This document shows, piece by piece, positions 46,774 through 57,949 of a stretch of DNA of 64,000 nucleotides (its first letter is position 1; each line of letters opens with the position of its first letter). The notes under the pieces were generated by a model that worked only from the letters and a program-made list of their open reading frames with translations, did not search any database and had not been told where the DNA came from. The stretch spans positions 64,496,001-64,560,000 of the forward strand of contig JASDFA010000006.1 in NCBI GenBank assembly GCA_035772735.1. The letters run 5' to 3'. The stretch is from Datura wrightii. Lineage: Eukaryota; Streptophyta; Magnoliopsida; Solanales; Solanaceae. Position numbers and translations under genes: made by a program.

Positions 46774-48781
46774 GGAAAAATGTAAAAGATATATCCTTAA
46801 ATTATGAGAAATTAAATAAAAATACCCTATGTTAATAGTTTGGTCCAAAAAATTTCTATAATTACTTTTTGGTCAAAAATACCTTTTTTCTAATAAACAT
46901 ATTTTTTTAAAATATATATTATTTTTCTAAGAAAAATATTGTAATCCATCATTAATTTATATATATATACAAAATCACAATAATGGCGCAGCTGTTTGTT
47001 GCCTGTTAGAGTGATGATAACTATTAATGATTATTGCAGGAGCTTCATTTGGTCTGGAGTTAATACTCCAATCAAGAAAGCTCTAGCTTCTTGGGAGAGA
47101 ATGTGTCTGCTTAAAACAACAGGAGGTATGAATTTGTACAACCTAAAAATATGGAATAAGGCTGTAATTACAAAGCTATGCTAGGACCTGACTAGAGAAC
47201 AAGATAAACTGTGGATAAAATGGGTTCATACTTACTATATACAAGATCAACAAATGGATCGAATCTCATTACCTAAGCAGGCTGGCTGAATGGTTAGAAA
47301 AATCATTGGTGCCAGGGAATTCTTGCCTTTCATTATCACACCTCGACAGCAGCATAACAGGAGCTTGGTTAAACATACCTATCTACAGATGATTGACAAT
47401 CATACCAAAGTGGATTGGAGAGGGTTATTATTTCAGAACTGTGCAAGACCAAAGGCAATCTTTACTATGTGGTTGCAAATTCAAAATAGACTGCCCACAG
47501 GTAACAGACTGTTGAAGTGGAGAATGTAGCTGGATACTACCTGTAGATTATGTCAAGTTGAGCATGACACCAGGGACCATCTCTTTTTTGACTGTACTAT
47601 GCTAGGAGTGTATGGGATACATTGGCGAAATAGATGAATCTTGTTTTGCCTACATACCAGTCATGGCATGTGAATTTTCAACATATAGAGCAAGCTGGTA
47701 GAGGGAAGTCTTAGCAAGCTCGTTTGCTAAAGGCCATCTATGTTGAATTCATGTTTGTTAGATGGAGGGAAAGAAACTTACGGATATTTGAAGACAAAGA
47801 GATGCAGGGGAAATAAGTAGCAAGACAAATTGCATATATTTGTTGTGCTAGAGCAACAGGAGATATGCAGCCGCAACTATATCACTCTTCTTTTTTTTAA
47901 CAGTAGTTAGTTTGCCAGTTTTCGACAAGTTTCAGACACAACAGTTAGTTTTTGGTTCTTTTAATTGTAGGAATGATTATTTCATAGCAAAGCAAGCTGT
48001 GGTAGCGTTGCTGTTTTGTATTTCTTCCCTGGTAATTAATAAAATTCTCAATAACCTAAAAAAAAATTCACAATAATTCATGGTTACTTTTTATTTAGAT
48101 AATGATAAAAAAAATCTAATAAAATAGAAAATATTTGTATTTCTTAATCTTTTCTAAATTGAAGAAAGATAAACATTTGCTAATATAATTATTTATTTTA
48201 AAGTTAAGATATAACAATCATAATGTCATAAAACACAAAAATTTATTCCATTGCTTCAAATCACAAAATATGTATAAAATATTATCAAATAGAGTTCTTG
48301 TTGATCCTTTTTTCTCATTTTAACTTTAAAATCGAGAAATATATTTGCAAATGCTTATCCTATTTCAATTCGAAAAAGATTAAGATAAAAGTATTTTCTA
48401 TTTTATTAGGAATATTTTTATTATTTAAATAAAAATTATTGATGAGATTATTATGATTTATATATATATATGTGACCTATATTATCAGTTTAAAAGGTAC
48501 ATATGATTATTTTATTTTAATTGATAAAATGAGATGAAGAAGAAGGTTATTTCTTACTTTTTTTATTAGTTACAGAATTTGTTTAAGGAAAAAAATAAAA
48601 AAGGAGTTCTTTAAAATAATTGTTTATTAAGAAAATGTGTTTAAAAAGGAAAAAAATAGTACGTTTATTTGAAAAGGACATTTTTTTAAAAATAATAGCA
48701 GGGCATTTTTGAATTAAATTATTAATAAATGACATTTTGTTCAATTTCACATAGTTTAAAGATATTTTTTTACTCTTTATC
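46774..48781. mobile_element. Foldback/Mutator-like non-autonomous element interrupted by a LINE
   Basis: Outer arms are inverted copies: left GGAAAAATGTAAAAGATATATCCTTAAA..ATG.GAAATT (46774-) and right, on the minus strand, GATAAAGAGTAAAAAAATATCTTTAAACTATGTGAAATT (from 48781, in part). Inner arms also match as inverted copies (48078-48215 against 48300-48460, sharing TAATAAAATAGAAAATA, TCTTAATCTTTT and AAGCATTTGC/AACATTTGC). TGAAATAA flanks both ends (46766-46773 and 48785-48792). An L1 fragment at 46985-48066 is inserted in the left arm. Without it the element is about 0.93 kb. The family is tentative. Confidence 0.62.
46985..48066 (+). mobile_element. 5'-truncated L1 LINE fragment with target duplication
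   Basis: The duplication TCACAATAAT (46975-46984 and 48068-48077) flanks a 1.08-kb segment that starts late in L1 ORF2 and ends in an A-run (48057-48066) after AATAAAATTCTCAATAACC. Coding traces on the plus strand include NDYCRSFIWSG, ALASWERMCLLKTTGGMNLY (46996-47184), MVRKIIGAREFLP and KVDWRGLLFQNCARPKAIFT (47290-47529). The C-terminal zinc-binding stretch CRLCQVEHDTRDHLFFDC is at ~47545-47600. Frame changes and stops are present. It belongs to a family distinct from the L1 at 49331-54332. Confidence 0.87.
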
Positions 48782-48792
48782 GTATGAAATAA

Positions 48793-49313
48793 TAAAATAT
48801 CATAAACTTCTATCTCAAAAAATAATTAATTTATACCTATAACTTACGCTCAACATACAAAAAAAGTTTTGTCTAGTAAATTACTTTTAGCGAATGTCAT
48901 TTTTTAAAAACAATTTAAGCGAGCAAAAATTCAATACTACCCCTCATGAGGGTTATTCTCCTAAATCACCCAATTTCAAATCTGCTATTTAAATTAATTT
49001 ACTTATATTTGGTATCAAAAAGCTTCAGACAAAGGTAGTCACTCCTCTGCCTGCTTTGGACAAAAGGTTGCTGCTGCTGCTGCTGCTGTTTTTTTTTTTT
49101 TTTTAAATAATTTCGCATGAATTTTACAAAATATCAACTTCAAAAATCTATTACCTGATTATGGATGAAAGAGAATAAGCTAAATATGTTCGATATATTT
49201 AATATAAAATTATTATATTAATGACAATTAAAACTCTAAAATCTATATTAACATTAGGAAATAAAAGAGATCGTGCTATCATAAAAGATGTAAAAATCGA
49301 TAAAATTAAATGG
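48793..49313. other. AT-rich spacer with a (TGC)n and poly-T tract
   Basis: No gene is seen. A TGC trinucleotide run (49069-49089) is directly followed by about 16 T (to 49104). The rest is AT-rich. Confidence 0.65.
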
Positions 49314-49465
49314 CTATTCCACATATACTTTTTTCTTTGCAATTAAAACAAATTTATTAATCACCAAGTAAATCATTACAAAACAAGACCCAACTAACCA
49401 GTCAGCCATCTCAAGTTCCCTCACTACCAGACTTCCAAAATACTACCCGTCTAGTTACATATCAA

Positions 49466-52400
49466 CTATACCAATGTTTTCAGAAAATCAAAAAGCCTAA
49501 TATTATCACTACTCCTAATACATATGTGGATTTTGATGTCTCGTACTATCTGCTCCAAGCTAGTTGCCTTGCCTTGAAACAATCTGTTGCTCCTCTCTAT
49601 CCATATAGCATAAATGGCATGAGCAAAGCATGCTTTGAGAAGTGTATGTTGGGGACGCTTGCTGCCTGTGGTCCTTCGAATCCACTGCCATTCTGCCTCC
49701 CATTGCAGGATCCCTCTATTCCAACCAATCCATTTCAGCACTCTTTGCCATTGCTTTGTGGAGTAACTACATTTAAAAAATAAATGAGCATGGTTTTCCA
49801 CACCTATTTGACACAGTGGACATATGCCAGTCACGTTCATACCCCATTTCAGTAAGACATCCTGTGTTCTCAGTTTCCCCAGAAGTGCCAACCATAGGAT
49901 GAATATACACTTTGGGCTGGCTGCATTATGGCATACTAATTTCCGCCAAGGTACCTGGTTTACCTCACCTCTCAATCTTTTGTATGCATCCCTAATCTGA
50001 TAAACTTCTCGGTTTAAATCTGTGTTATCTAAACCAGACCAGTGTTTACGCATGTTAAATATTTTCCTGACCATCCATGATGCTTGTTTCGGGACCTCCA
50101 TCGTGAAAACATTTTGGCGCTTTATATAATACGTATGGATCCAGGTGATTCATAGTTTCTTCCTCTGGTTGCTCAATGCCCATAGCAGTTTGCTGATAGC
50201 AGCTTGGTTCCAGACCTTTAGATTGAGTATGTTTAATCCCCCGGCCCCTTTTGGGAGACATATGTTTCTCCATGCAACCAGTGCTCTCCTTGTTATTGTT
50301 GCTTCCCCTGTCCATAGGTAACTCCTGCATATGGCCTCTATTTGCTTGATCACCTTTTGTGGCATAAGAAATAGTTGACTCCAGTAGGCTTGAATGCCAA
50401 AAATCACAGCCCTAATCAGTTGTACCCTGCCAGCATACGAGAGTCCTTTAGCCATCCAACCTGTGATTCTGTTAGTGATTTTATCCACCAGAGGCTTACA
50501 TTGTACTGTTGTAAGTCGTTTGGTAGATAATGGTACACCTAGGTACTTGACAGGTAGTATTCCTACTTCATACCCCAGTAGCTGAATAATGAGCTCCTTG
50601 TTGGCTGTATCCACCCCTCCAAAGTAGACTTGACTCTTACTCAAGTTTTCCTTTAACCCTGACGCAGCTGAAAACATCTCAAACCTCTCCTTCATCAACC
50701 TTACTGAAGTAAGGTCCCCTCTGGTAAATAGAAGCAAATCATCTGCAAAACAGAGATGAGTAATGCCAAGTTTTTGACATCTAGGGTGATAATTAAAATC
50801 TGGTATGTCCGCCAAAGCACTTAAGAACCTATTGAGATATTCCATCATAAGAACAAAGATGTATGGTGACATGGGGGGTCCCTGTCTGAGCCCCCTCTTG
50901 GCTGCCATAGTCGCAGATAAGCTACCATTAATCATAAAGGTGTAGCTTACAGTGGTAATACAACCCATAATCCATTGTACCATAGTATTAGGAAACCCCA
51001 ACTCCTGTAGCATTTGCTCTATAAACTTCCATAAAATTGAGTCATAGGCCTTTTGCAAATCTACTTTGATCATGCACCTTGGGGATATCTGTTTTCTGTT
51101 GTAGCCCTTAATTAGTTCATGACTAAGCAGTATATTATCTGCAATCACCCTCCCAGGGATAAACGCAGATTGGCTTGATCCCACTATTCCATTAATGACT
51201 GTTTTAACTCTAGCTGAGAGGACTTTGGATATGATTTTATACAGAGTAGAACAGCAAGCTATAGGCCTAAAATCCCTGATAGTGGTAGGATGCGAAGTCT
51301 TGGGAATAAGAGTTACCACTGTGTTTATGGCTTTGAGCATCTGTGAGTTGCGAAAGAAATCCTGAATGGCCTTGTACACATCCCCTTGTACTATATTCCA
51401 AGCCTTATTAAAGAAGTGTGCATTAAAACCATCTATACCAGGGGCCTTATTGTCCTCGATGGCAAATAAAGCCTGTTCAATCTCAACAAAAGTGACTGCC
51501 TTACATATATCCTTTTGTTGTTGTAAGGAGAGACTAGGTCCCCTTCTCATGATAGTAAGATCAACTCCAGGTAATATATCAGCTGTTGTGCCTAAAAATC
51601 CTTTATAAAATTGCATAATCTCCTTTTCAATATCATCATGTTGCACCAAACTTCTACCTTGTGAGTCTTGTAATACCGTAATTGCATTTGAATGAGCTCT
51701 AGCTTTTATGCAAGCAAAGAAGTAGGCTGCTATTACCATCACCCTCCTTCAACCAGTGTGCCTTCAATTTTTGTCTCAAAATCCGTTCCTGAATATCAGA
51801 CCATCTATTTAACTCCTGCAGAGCTTCTTTCTCTCGGTTCAGTAAATTGGTTGTCCTGCATTAGTGATTTGAGTTTGTATATCCAAAAGGTGCTACCTAG
51901 CCTGTAACACACCCTATTATCAATGCTGCCCACATCCTTATTCATCAATGCTTTCAGAGGGCCCTTACATGCTTTCAGCTTCTGCCACACTCTAAACATA
52001 TTTGTTCCTTGAATCTTCATTTGCCATACTTCATTGATTATCCCCATGAACTTATCATTCTCAGTCAAAATGTTGATAAACCTGAATGGCTTTCTTTTTT
52101 CAGTAATGGTTTCTCTAAAATCAATATGAATAGGAGTGTGATCTGAGAATCCACTTTCTCTGTACTGTACAGTTACCATACCATATTGTAGCATCCAATG
52201 AGTGTTACCCAAAGCTCTATCAATTCTAATCCACACATGGCCATTCGTCCATGTAAGAGTTCTACCTATAGCTTTCATATCTGACATATTTAAAACCTCC
52301 ACTACATGTTGGAAGTCCCTTACCTCAGCATCAACTACAGGTTGGCCACCCTCTCTATCCTCATACCCTAATGGATTGTTGAAATTGCCACAAATACACC

Positions 52401-52803
52401 AGGCCTCATTTATAGTGGAACCACATCACATCAATTCTGCCTAGAGCCTTTTCCTTTCCTCCAGAGTATTCTTCCCATACACCACAGTAACAACTCCTTG
52501 AAATTCTGATCTCCTATCAACAAGGTAACACTATATGAATTGGTCATGTATTTCCTGAATAATAACTTGAATTTCAGCAGGCTTCCATATAATCCATATC
52601 CTACCATTTACTGCATGAGAATAGTTATTAGCAAAAGACCATCCTTTAGCAATTTTATTCATTGTGCGCATTGCATTAGGCTCCTTAACTCTAGTCTCCA
52701 GTAAACCAGCAAAGTTGATATTGTGTTTATTCAAATATTTCCCCATCTCCCTCTTCTTGAAGGGCTTATTAATGCCCCTCACATTCCAAACAAGCCAATG
52801 CAT
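49466..52803 (-). pseudogene. L1 ORF2 (endonuclease, reverse transcriptase, zinc finger), disrupted
   Basis: ORF2 starts at the ATG at 52803-52801 with WNVRGINKP and LLETRVKE of the APE-like endonuclease. SDHTPIHIDF (~52150) keeps the catalytic SDH, but the GDFN motif reads CGNFNN (~52385), an Asp-to-Asn change. Reverse transcriptase runs 51742-50150 with GIDGFNAHFF, KAYDSILWKF, GLRQGPPMSPYIF and the catalytic LCFADDLLL (~50760). The C-terminal CPLCQIGVENHAHLFFKC zinc motif is at ~49820. In-frame stops lie at ~52531 and in 52430-52450, and a TGA at 50150-50152 stands where relatives have Trp. Frameshifts lie near 51855 and 51735. Confidence 0.9.
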
Positions 52804-54285
52804 TAATTAGAGTGATACAACCTCCTATTAGGAGGTCTCCCTTCATCTCTTATTCTAGTTTCCTTATCAGCCAAGAGTCCAAATGCATTACCAATCTGTA
52901 TATTAGGTCCCTGCAGAGTAGATGTAAGCAAACTTCCATGTTGTATCAGGGCTGCATAAGTCAATTTTTCCTTTCTCTGGCCACTACTACTAGCAGATCC
53001 TATAGCAATCACATGATCTCCTTGGTTCGCAGTCTCCTGAGGCAGGTTCACTACTTCCTGGGGAGCAGAAGGTTCCACATTTTGAGTCACTTTCCCCACC
53101 CACTTCTGGACTATCTTCTTATGTCCCTGCTGACCATTTTTCAAAGCCTGGTGCTGATTCTCCTTTCTCACCTCTCCTTCTTTGCATTCATGCCCAAAAC
53201 TGATACATTTTTGACAGAACAAAGGTCTCCAATCATAAGCTACATCCTGGGCAAAGACCCTTCCTGATGGGTCAGTTATATCAATCTCTATTGGTAGCTC
53301 TTGAGTGGCATCAATCTCCACCAGCACCCCAGCATATGTGACCCTTATTTGTTTAGCCGTGCATTGATCTGCAAATAGAGGGTTACCTATTCTGCTTGCT
53401 ATTTTGCTAAGGGTAGCCGCATTCCAGCAATTCAGGGGTAGGTTAGGGAACCTAACCCAAAGGGGCATAGTTCGAGGAAACTCTTCCTTGAAGTTGAAAT
53501 CTGGCGACCAAATCTTAAGGATCAAAGGCATACTACGAATTGTATATGGTCCCGAATACAAGATTTCGTTCCTATCTCCAATACTTTTGAATTTCACTAT
53601 GTAAAACCCATCTTCATGATAGTGAATTTCCGGGTCAGCAACCTTATTCCAGTTTCTAGCAATGTAATTCCTCATGTAATTGTAGCTGGGTATCTCCCCC
53701 ATCACTTACATCACCAGTGCATTCCTCCATGCTGCAGTATCCTCCGCAATCTCCTCCTCCTCCAGAATTACCATAGGCTTACCTTGAACAATAGTTGGTG
53801 GGACAAACGACAAATTCATACCATTCTCCGCAGCTCTGTTGCTAGCAAATAAGCCAGTCCATGGCTTCTGTATGTTCTGTTTAGATACATATTTCCCACT
53901 ATCCCGTAGATTTATACCATCTGAGGGTTTTCGTATTCCCTCCCCTTGCTGCTCACTTCCCATCATATTCTCCGTTCTCCCTTCAGTTGTAGTTTCCTCG
54001 TTGGCCTTCATTTGGGATAGGGTAGGAGTCTTAGTCATTGATGTTTGTTGCAAGTCGATAGATGAGGAAGGGGTTGTCACCATGCTCACCCCTGTCATCG
54101 GTGTCTTCTTCGTTATCTCACTCGTTGCCCCAACCCTAACCGATTTGTTACCCTGATTCTCTATTGGCACTCCTTGATTTCTGTATTTCCTCAGCTCCTG
54201 CTGAATTTCCCTTTGTCGTAGATTTCCCACTGCCTCATTTGTCTTTTGTGATCGTATCCTTTCGGGGACGATCTCTCTTCGCCAT
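52803..54285 (-). pseudogene. L1 ORF1 (Gag-like, DUF4283 plus zinc knuckle), disrupted
   Basis: ORF1 protein binds element RNA. The best start is the ATG at 54285-54283 (MAKRDRPRKDTITKDK), the basic N-terminus usual for plant L1. A frameshift near 54235 moves to the long frame (TNEAVGNLRQREIQQ...). A single in-frame TAA at 53706-53708 then divides a low-complexity N-terminal half from the DUF4283 domain. That domain has EILYSGPYTIRSMPLILKIW and PLWVRFPNLPL, ~53600-53430. The zinc knuckle FCQKCISFGHEC is at ~53225-53180. The stop codon at 52805-52803 overlaps the ORF2 start as TAATG. Confidence 0.88.
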
Positions 54286-54349
54286 GAAACTCGATCAGAG
54301 GAGCACGTTAGCAAGGGGAGCTAAACGTGCCTCTTTTCCGCATATACTT

Positions 54350-55423
54350 TATATGAACTTAAAGTATAATTTATAATAAAATATAGTCTAACTTTAATTA
54401 TAAACAAAGGATTTACATGAATAAAATAAATATCAAATATAATTTTTCTAATACAAGAAGCCACAATTAGTCTTGCCTCTTGAAAAAATTGTGCTTAATA
54501 TTTGATTTTGAAAATAAAGTCATTAAAGTTACTTTTTGAATAAGTGTTTCGAGAACTATTGTTATCTATTGCTAATCATTTCACACTTTATTATTCATTT
54601 TTTAAATTTATAAACACGATATATCAGTATAACAGTATATATTTTTTTAAGTAATTATCTAGTTATAAATTTATATATATCCACAAACATTGAATTTAAT
54701 TATAAATATTGTTATTGCTTTTAATAATAATTTTATTATTGTTATTTAATTATAAATATTATTTTATTTATTTTAATTTATATAATGTATTTAATTAAAT
54801 ATATAAATTTTATGATCTAAAATAAATTATGAATTTTTATATTGCTATAAATAAAGTTAAAAAATGCAGAAAGAATTATAAGTCAAAATTTGTATCCTTT
54901 CCTTTAATATATGGTTGACTTGGTTGTGTTTTTTGCCCGGAACAAAATAGTGTATAGTTGAGATTTGAGAGAATTCTTAGATTTTCTTTGCTATTGTCAC
55001 TAAAATGTTCTTTTGAAAATAAGTATTTTTTTATATATATTTTTATTTGTATAAGTAAGTAAAAAAAATATAATAACAAAAATATTTATATATAAATAGT
55101 AAATATAAGCAAATATTATGGAGGTGTCTTAATTTATATTGCAAGAAATACAAAAAGACCAAAAAAGAAAAAAATATTAAAGTGAAACAAAAACATATTT
55201 ACAAGAAATCAAGGTATTAAAGTTTGTACCATAGACTACAGCCGTTTGAGTAGTCCTTCTAGTTTAATTGAAGAAAAATCCTTCAAAAAATATTTAAACT
55301 ACTTTTATAATTTATTTTTTAATAATTATATTTTTAAAATTTTTTATTTAATAAAATTATATTGAATATGTTATTATTATAATAATACATTTAGATAAAA
55401 ATAAAAGTTATAACAATAATTCA
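54350..55423. other. AT-rich intergenic DNA
   Basis: No gene or complete element is recognised. The short frame at 54876-55079 is lysine- and isoleucine-rich and probably chance. Confidence 0.6.
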
Positions 55424-55454
55424 GCCCGTGCTCAGTAGGGCCTTTCACCACTAG
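55424..55454 (+). mobile_element. Helitron-type 3' terminus (5' end not found)
   Basis: An imperfect GC-rich hairpin (GCCCGTGCTCAGTAGGGC, 55424-55441) is followed by 9 bases and CTAG (55451-55454), then T. Helitrons end this way. The matching 5' TC end upstream could not be placed, so the element's extent is unknown. Confidence 0.45.
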
Positions 55455-55455
55455 T

Positions 55456-56486
55456 ATAAAAATATATATCGGCATGGGAAATATAATTTAAAATTTATCA
55501 AAATATAAATGAGTAAATGAGATATAAAATGAGAAGTCAAAAATTGATAATCTCATCGAATAAAAAAGAGAGCATGTCTATTATTTAAAAAGGTATTTGA
55601 ATTTCAAAACAAAATATTTTCACCCAAAAGGAAATGATTAAAGGAAAAAAAGTATGTATAGTTTTAGATAAAATATTACAAAAATTTATCAACAGTTTTT
55701 ATTTTTCAAAAATAATATTAAAATAAATTATAAATCTAGCAAAAGGTAAAAATACAGTAATTAAAACAAAAGGATAAAATTATATACACAAATTATGATA
55801 ATAGTAATTTATTTTTTTATTTTTTTTGTATTCATTCCATAATTTCTCATAGACTTTTGGCTTTCCTATTCTCTCTGTACACGCTTTTTGTTCTTTCTTA
55901 CCTATGAATATGTAAAAAATAAAAAAAAAAATGAAGATAAAACACAATGTGTACAACATATTTGTGTATAAATTTCCGACTCCAGAAAATAAAACACACT
56001 TAAACTAATTAAACATATCATATTTTATGCACAATGCATATTCTATAGCATATTTGTGTATAATATGGTATTTACTTTTAAAAATATTATGTTGTTTTTT
56101 TATGGTATTCCCTTTTAATAAATATCCGATTAGTATAACGAAAGTGTTAAAAATTTGGTAGCGATTTCGATTGGCAGTTTGCATATATTTGCTATTTTTT
56201 TTTCCTTACCTAAAGAATATGATCAGTTTGTGAGAAAAATATGTGTATATTGTGTATATAAATTAGTTGCATCTGTGTTTATATAAATTATTTTGCCAAT
56301 TAATAATTATAGAATTATGTTTATGGTCGAATATACTTTCAGATTTTAAGTGATATATATTTAGTTTATAATATGATAATTTTTAATCATATTTTCTTTT
56401 AAATTTTTTGGTTAGTGTAAAGTAAGTGTTTAAAAGTTGATAAAGATTTGAGTATTAAGGAAGTTTAAAAAGTTGGTAGAGATTTA
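55456..56486. other. AT-rich intergenic DNA
   Basis: No gene is recognised. Faint similarity of 55560-55625 to a Mutator-MITE arm (GTCTATTATTT, ATTTTCACCC) is too weak to call. Confidence 0.55.
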
Positions 56487-57949
56487 GGGGTCGTTTGGTT
56501 ACTGAGTAAGGTCAAAATAATAAATGAATAACATGGTTATTCATGTATTAATTTTATACCATGTTTGGTTATCAAATAGGATAAAAGTTATTCATATATT
56601 AATTTTATACAATGTTTAGTTGGTAGGTTCCAAATGTTGTATAAAAGTTATTCATGTATTAATTGTATGCAATGTGTAATTGTGTTTTAGTAATTCTACA
56701 TAACTAATACCCACATAATTTATGAGAAAATCTATGTATAATTTTATGTGGGGCAGAAGGTGGAATAAGTTATGTGGGTATTAGTTATACATGGATTAAA
56801 ATTATAAAATCATACATTTACCCTTATCAATTTACTTTTAAAATCTTTTTTAATTTGATACTTTTTATAAAATTATACTTTCTTCTGTAAATATTTATCC
56901 AGATTTAGTTATCTCTTTTTCTTTTAATTTGGTATATTTTTTTCCGAAACAATATATATAATTATATATATATATAATTATATATATATATATATAATTA
57001 TTATTGATTTATTTTTTTATTCGATGTACATTACCTCCATTTTCTTCTTTAAAATTACAAATCTCATTTATTAAGAAGGCCATTTGTAGTTATCCTTTGA
57101 GAAAAAAATGGAAGAAGAGGCTATTTTTTATTGATTAAATTAAAAATCAATATATTAGCGATTTCTAATTGATTAATTAAAAATTAATAATAAATATATT
57201 ATATATTAAATATATTTACAATTCATTAAATTAAATTACTAATATATAAAATTAGATCAAACCAACCAATAAATATCCTAGCTGATGTTGTATTAACCTT
57301 TATTTTTATTCCACAAGTAATGAATCCAAGAGGCTTTTTTGCTCTTCAATGCCTATCAATTATCAACTACTACTGTATATATTTTACTATATATATTTGA
57401 GATAATGTTATTTCCTAGTAAAAGATCGGAATGTCAATGATTAAGTCCTCTTTAACAATAAAATATTATTTCTAATATATATATATTTTTCATTTTAATT
57501 TATTCATTTTATTTTTAAATTCATTTTTTTTTAAATATAGTATTTTATTTTTTTCAACACTTTAATTATAATTTTTTATATAATATTTAAAATTATAAAA
57601 ATTATTTTAATATATTCTACATATTTTTAATTTAAGATTTTTAAGTTTTGAAAAAATTAATTTTATTTTTTAAATTCTATGTCAAATAAAAATTTAACAA
57701 ATAAAATTTTTATTTAATTTTAAATTGTGTATCAAATAAAAATAAATAAATAAATTATATAAAATTGTATACTATTTGTTTACTTATTTATTTGTAAATA
57801 ATATATATTAATTTAGAACAAATTAAGTATTCAATAACCAATAATTCATTTATTATAATCCCTACTTAACTAATACCTACATAACTAAAACCTGCATAAC
57901 TAATCCCTACATAAAATAATACATAGATTTTCTCATAACTATTCATGTA
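56487..57949. mobile_element. Inverted-repeat MITE, right arm incomplete
   Basis: The left end GGGGTCGTTTGGTT is typical of hAT- or Harbinger-like MITEs. The left arm includes ATGAGAAAATCTATGTAT and TTTTATGTGGGGC (~56720-56757), and direct repeats of ATTCATGTATTAATTTTATA type lie at 56540-56680. The inverted copy occupies 57835-57949 (CATAGATTTTCTCAT at ~57920). Homology stops where a Helitron-type end begins at 57950, and the expected outer right arm is not found, so that end is lost or displaced. The interior holds an AT-alternating stretch (56951-57000). Confidence 0.6.

Larger units (their letters stand above)
49331..54332 (-). mobile_element. Full-length but inactivated plant L1 LINE
   Basis: The minus-strand element is about 5.0 kb with 5' UTR, ORF1, ORF2, 3' UTR and a short A-rich tail (AAAGAAAAAA at its 3' end). 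Near-identical direct repeats flank it: CCACATATACTT (49319-49330) and CCGCATATACTT (54338-54349), or 17 bp with two mismatches if extended to 49314 and 54333. Both ORFs are recognisable along their full length but carry several stops and frameshifts. Few changes per domain suggest a moderately recent insertion. Confidence 0.92.

Noticed and set aside
52812..54156. Plus-strand frames up to 151 codons
   Set aside because: They are antisense to L1 ORF1, whose DUF4283 and zinc-knuckle motifs are on the minus strand.
55560..55630. Possible second copy of the 38893-39764 MITE arm
   Set aside because: Only short AT-rich segments (GTCTATTATTT, TTTTCACCC) agree, and no inverted partner was found.
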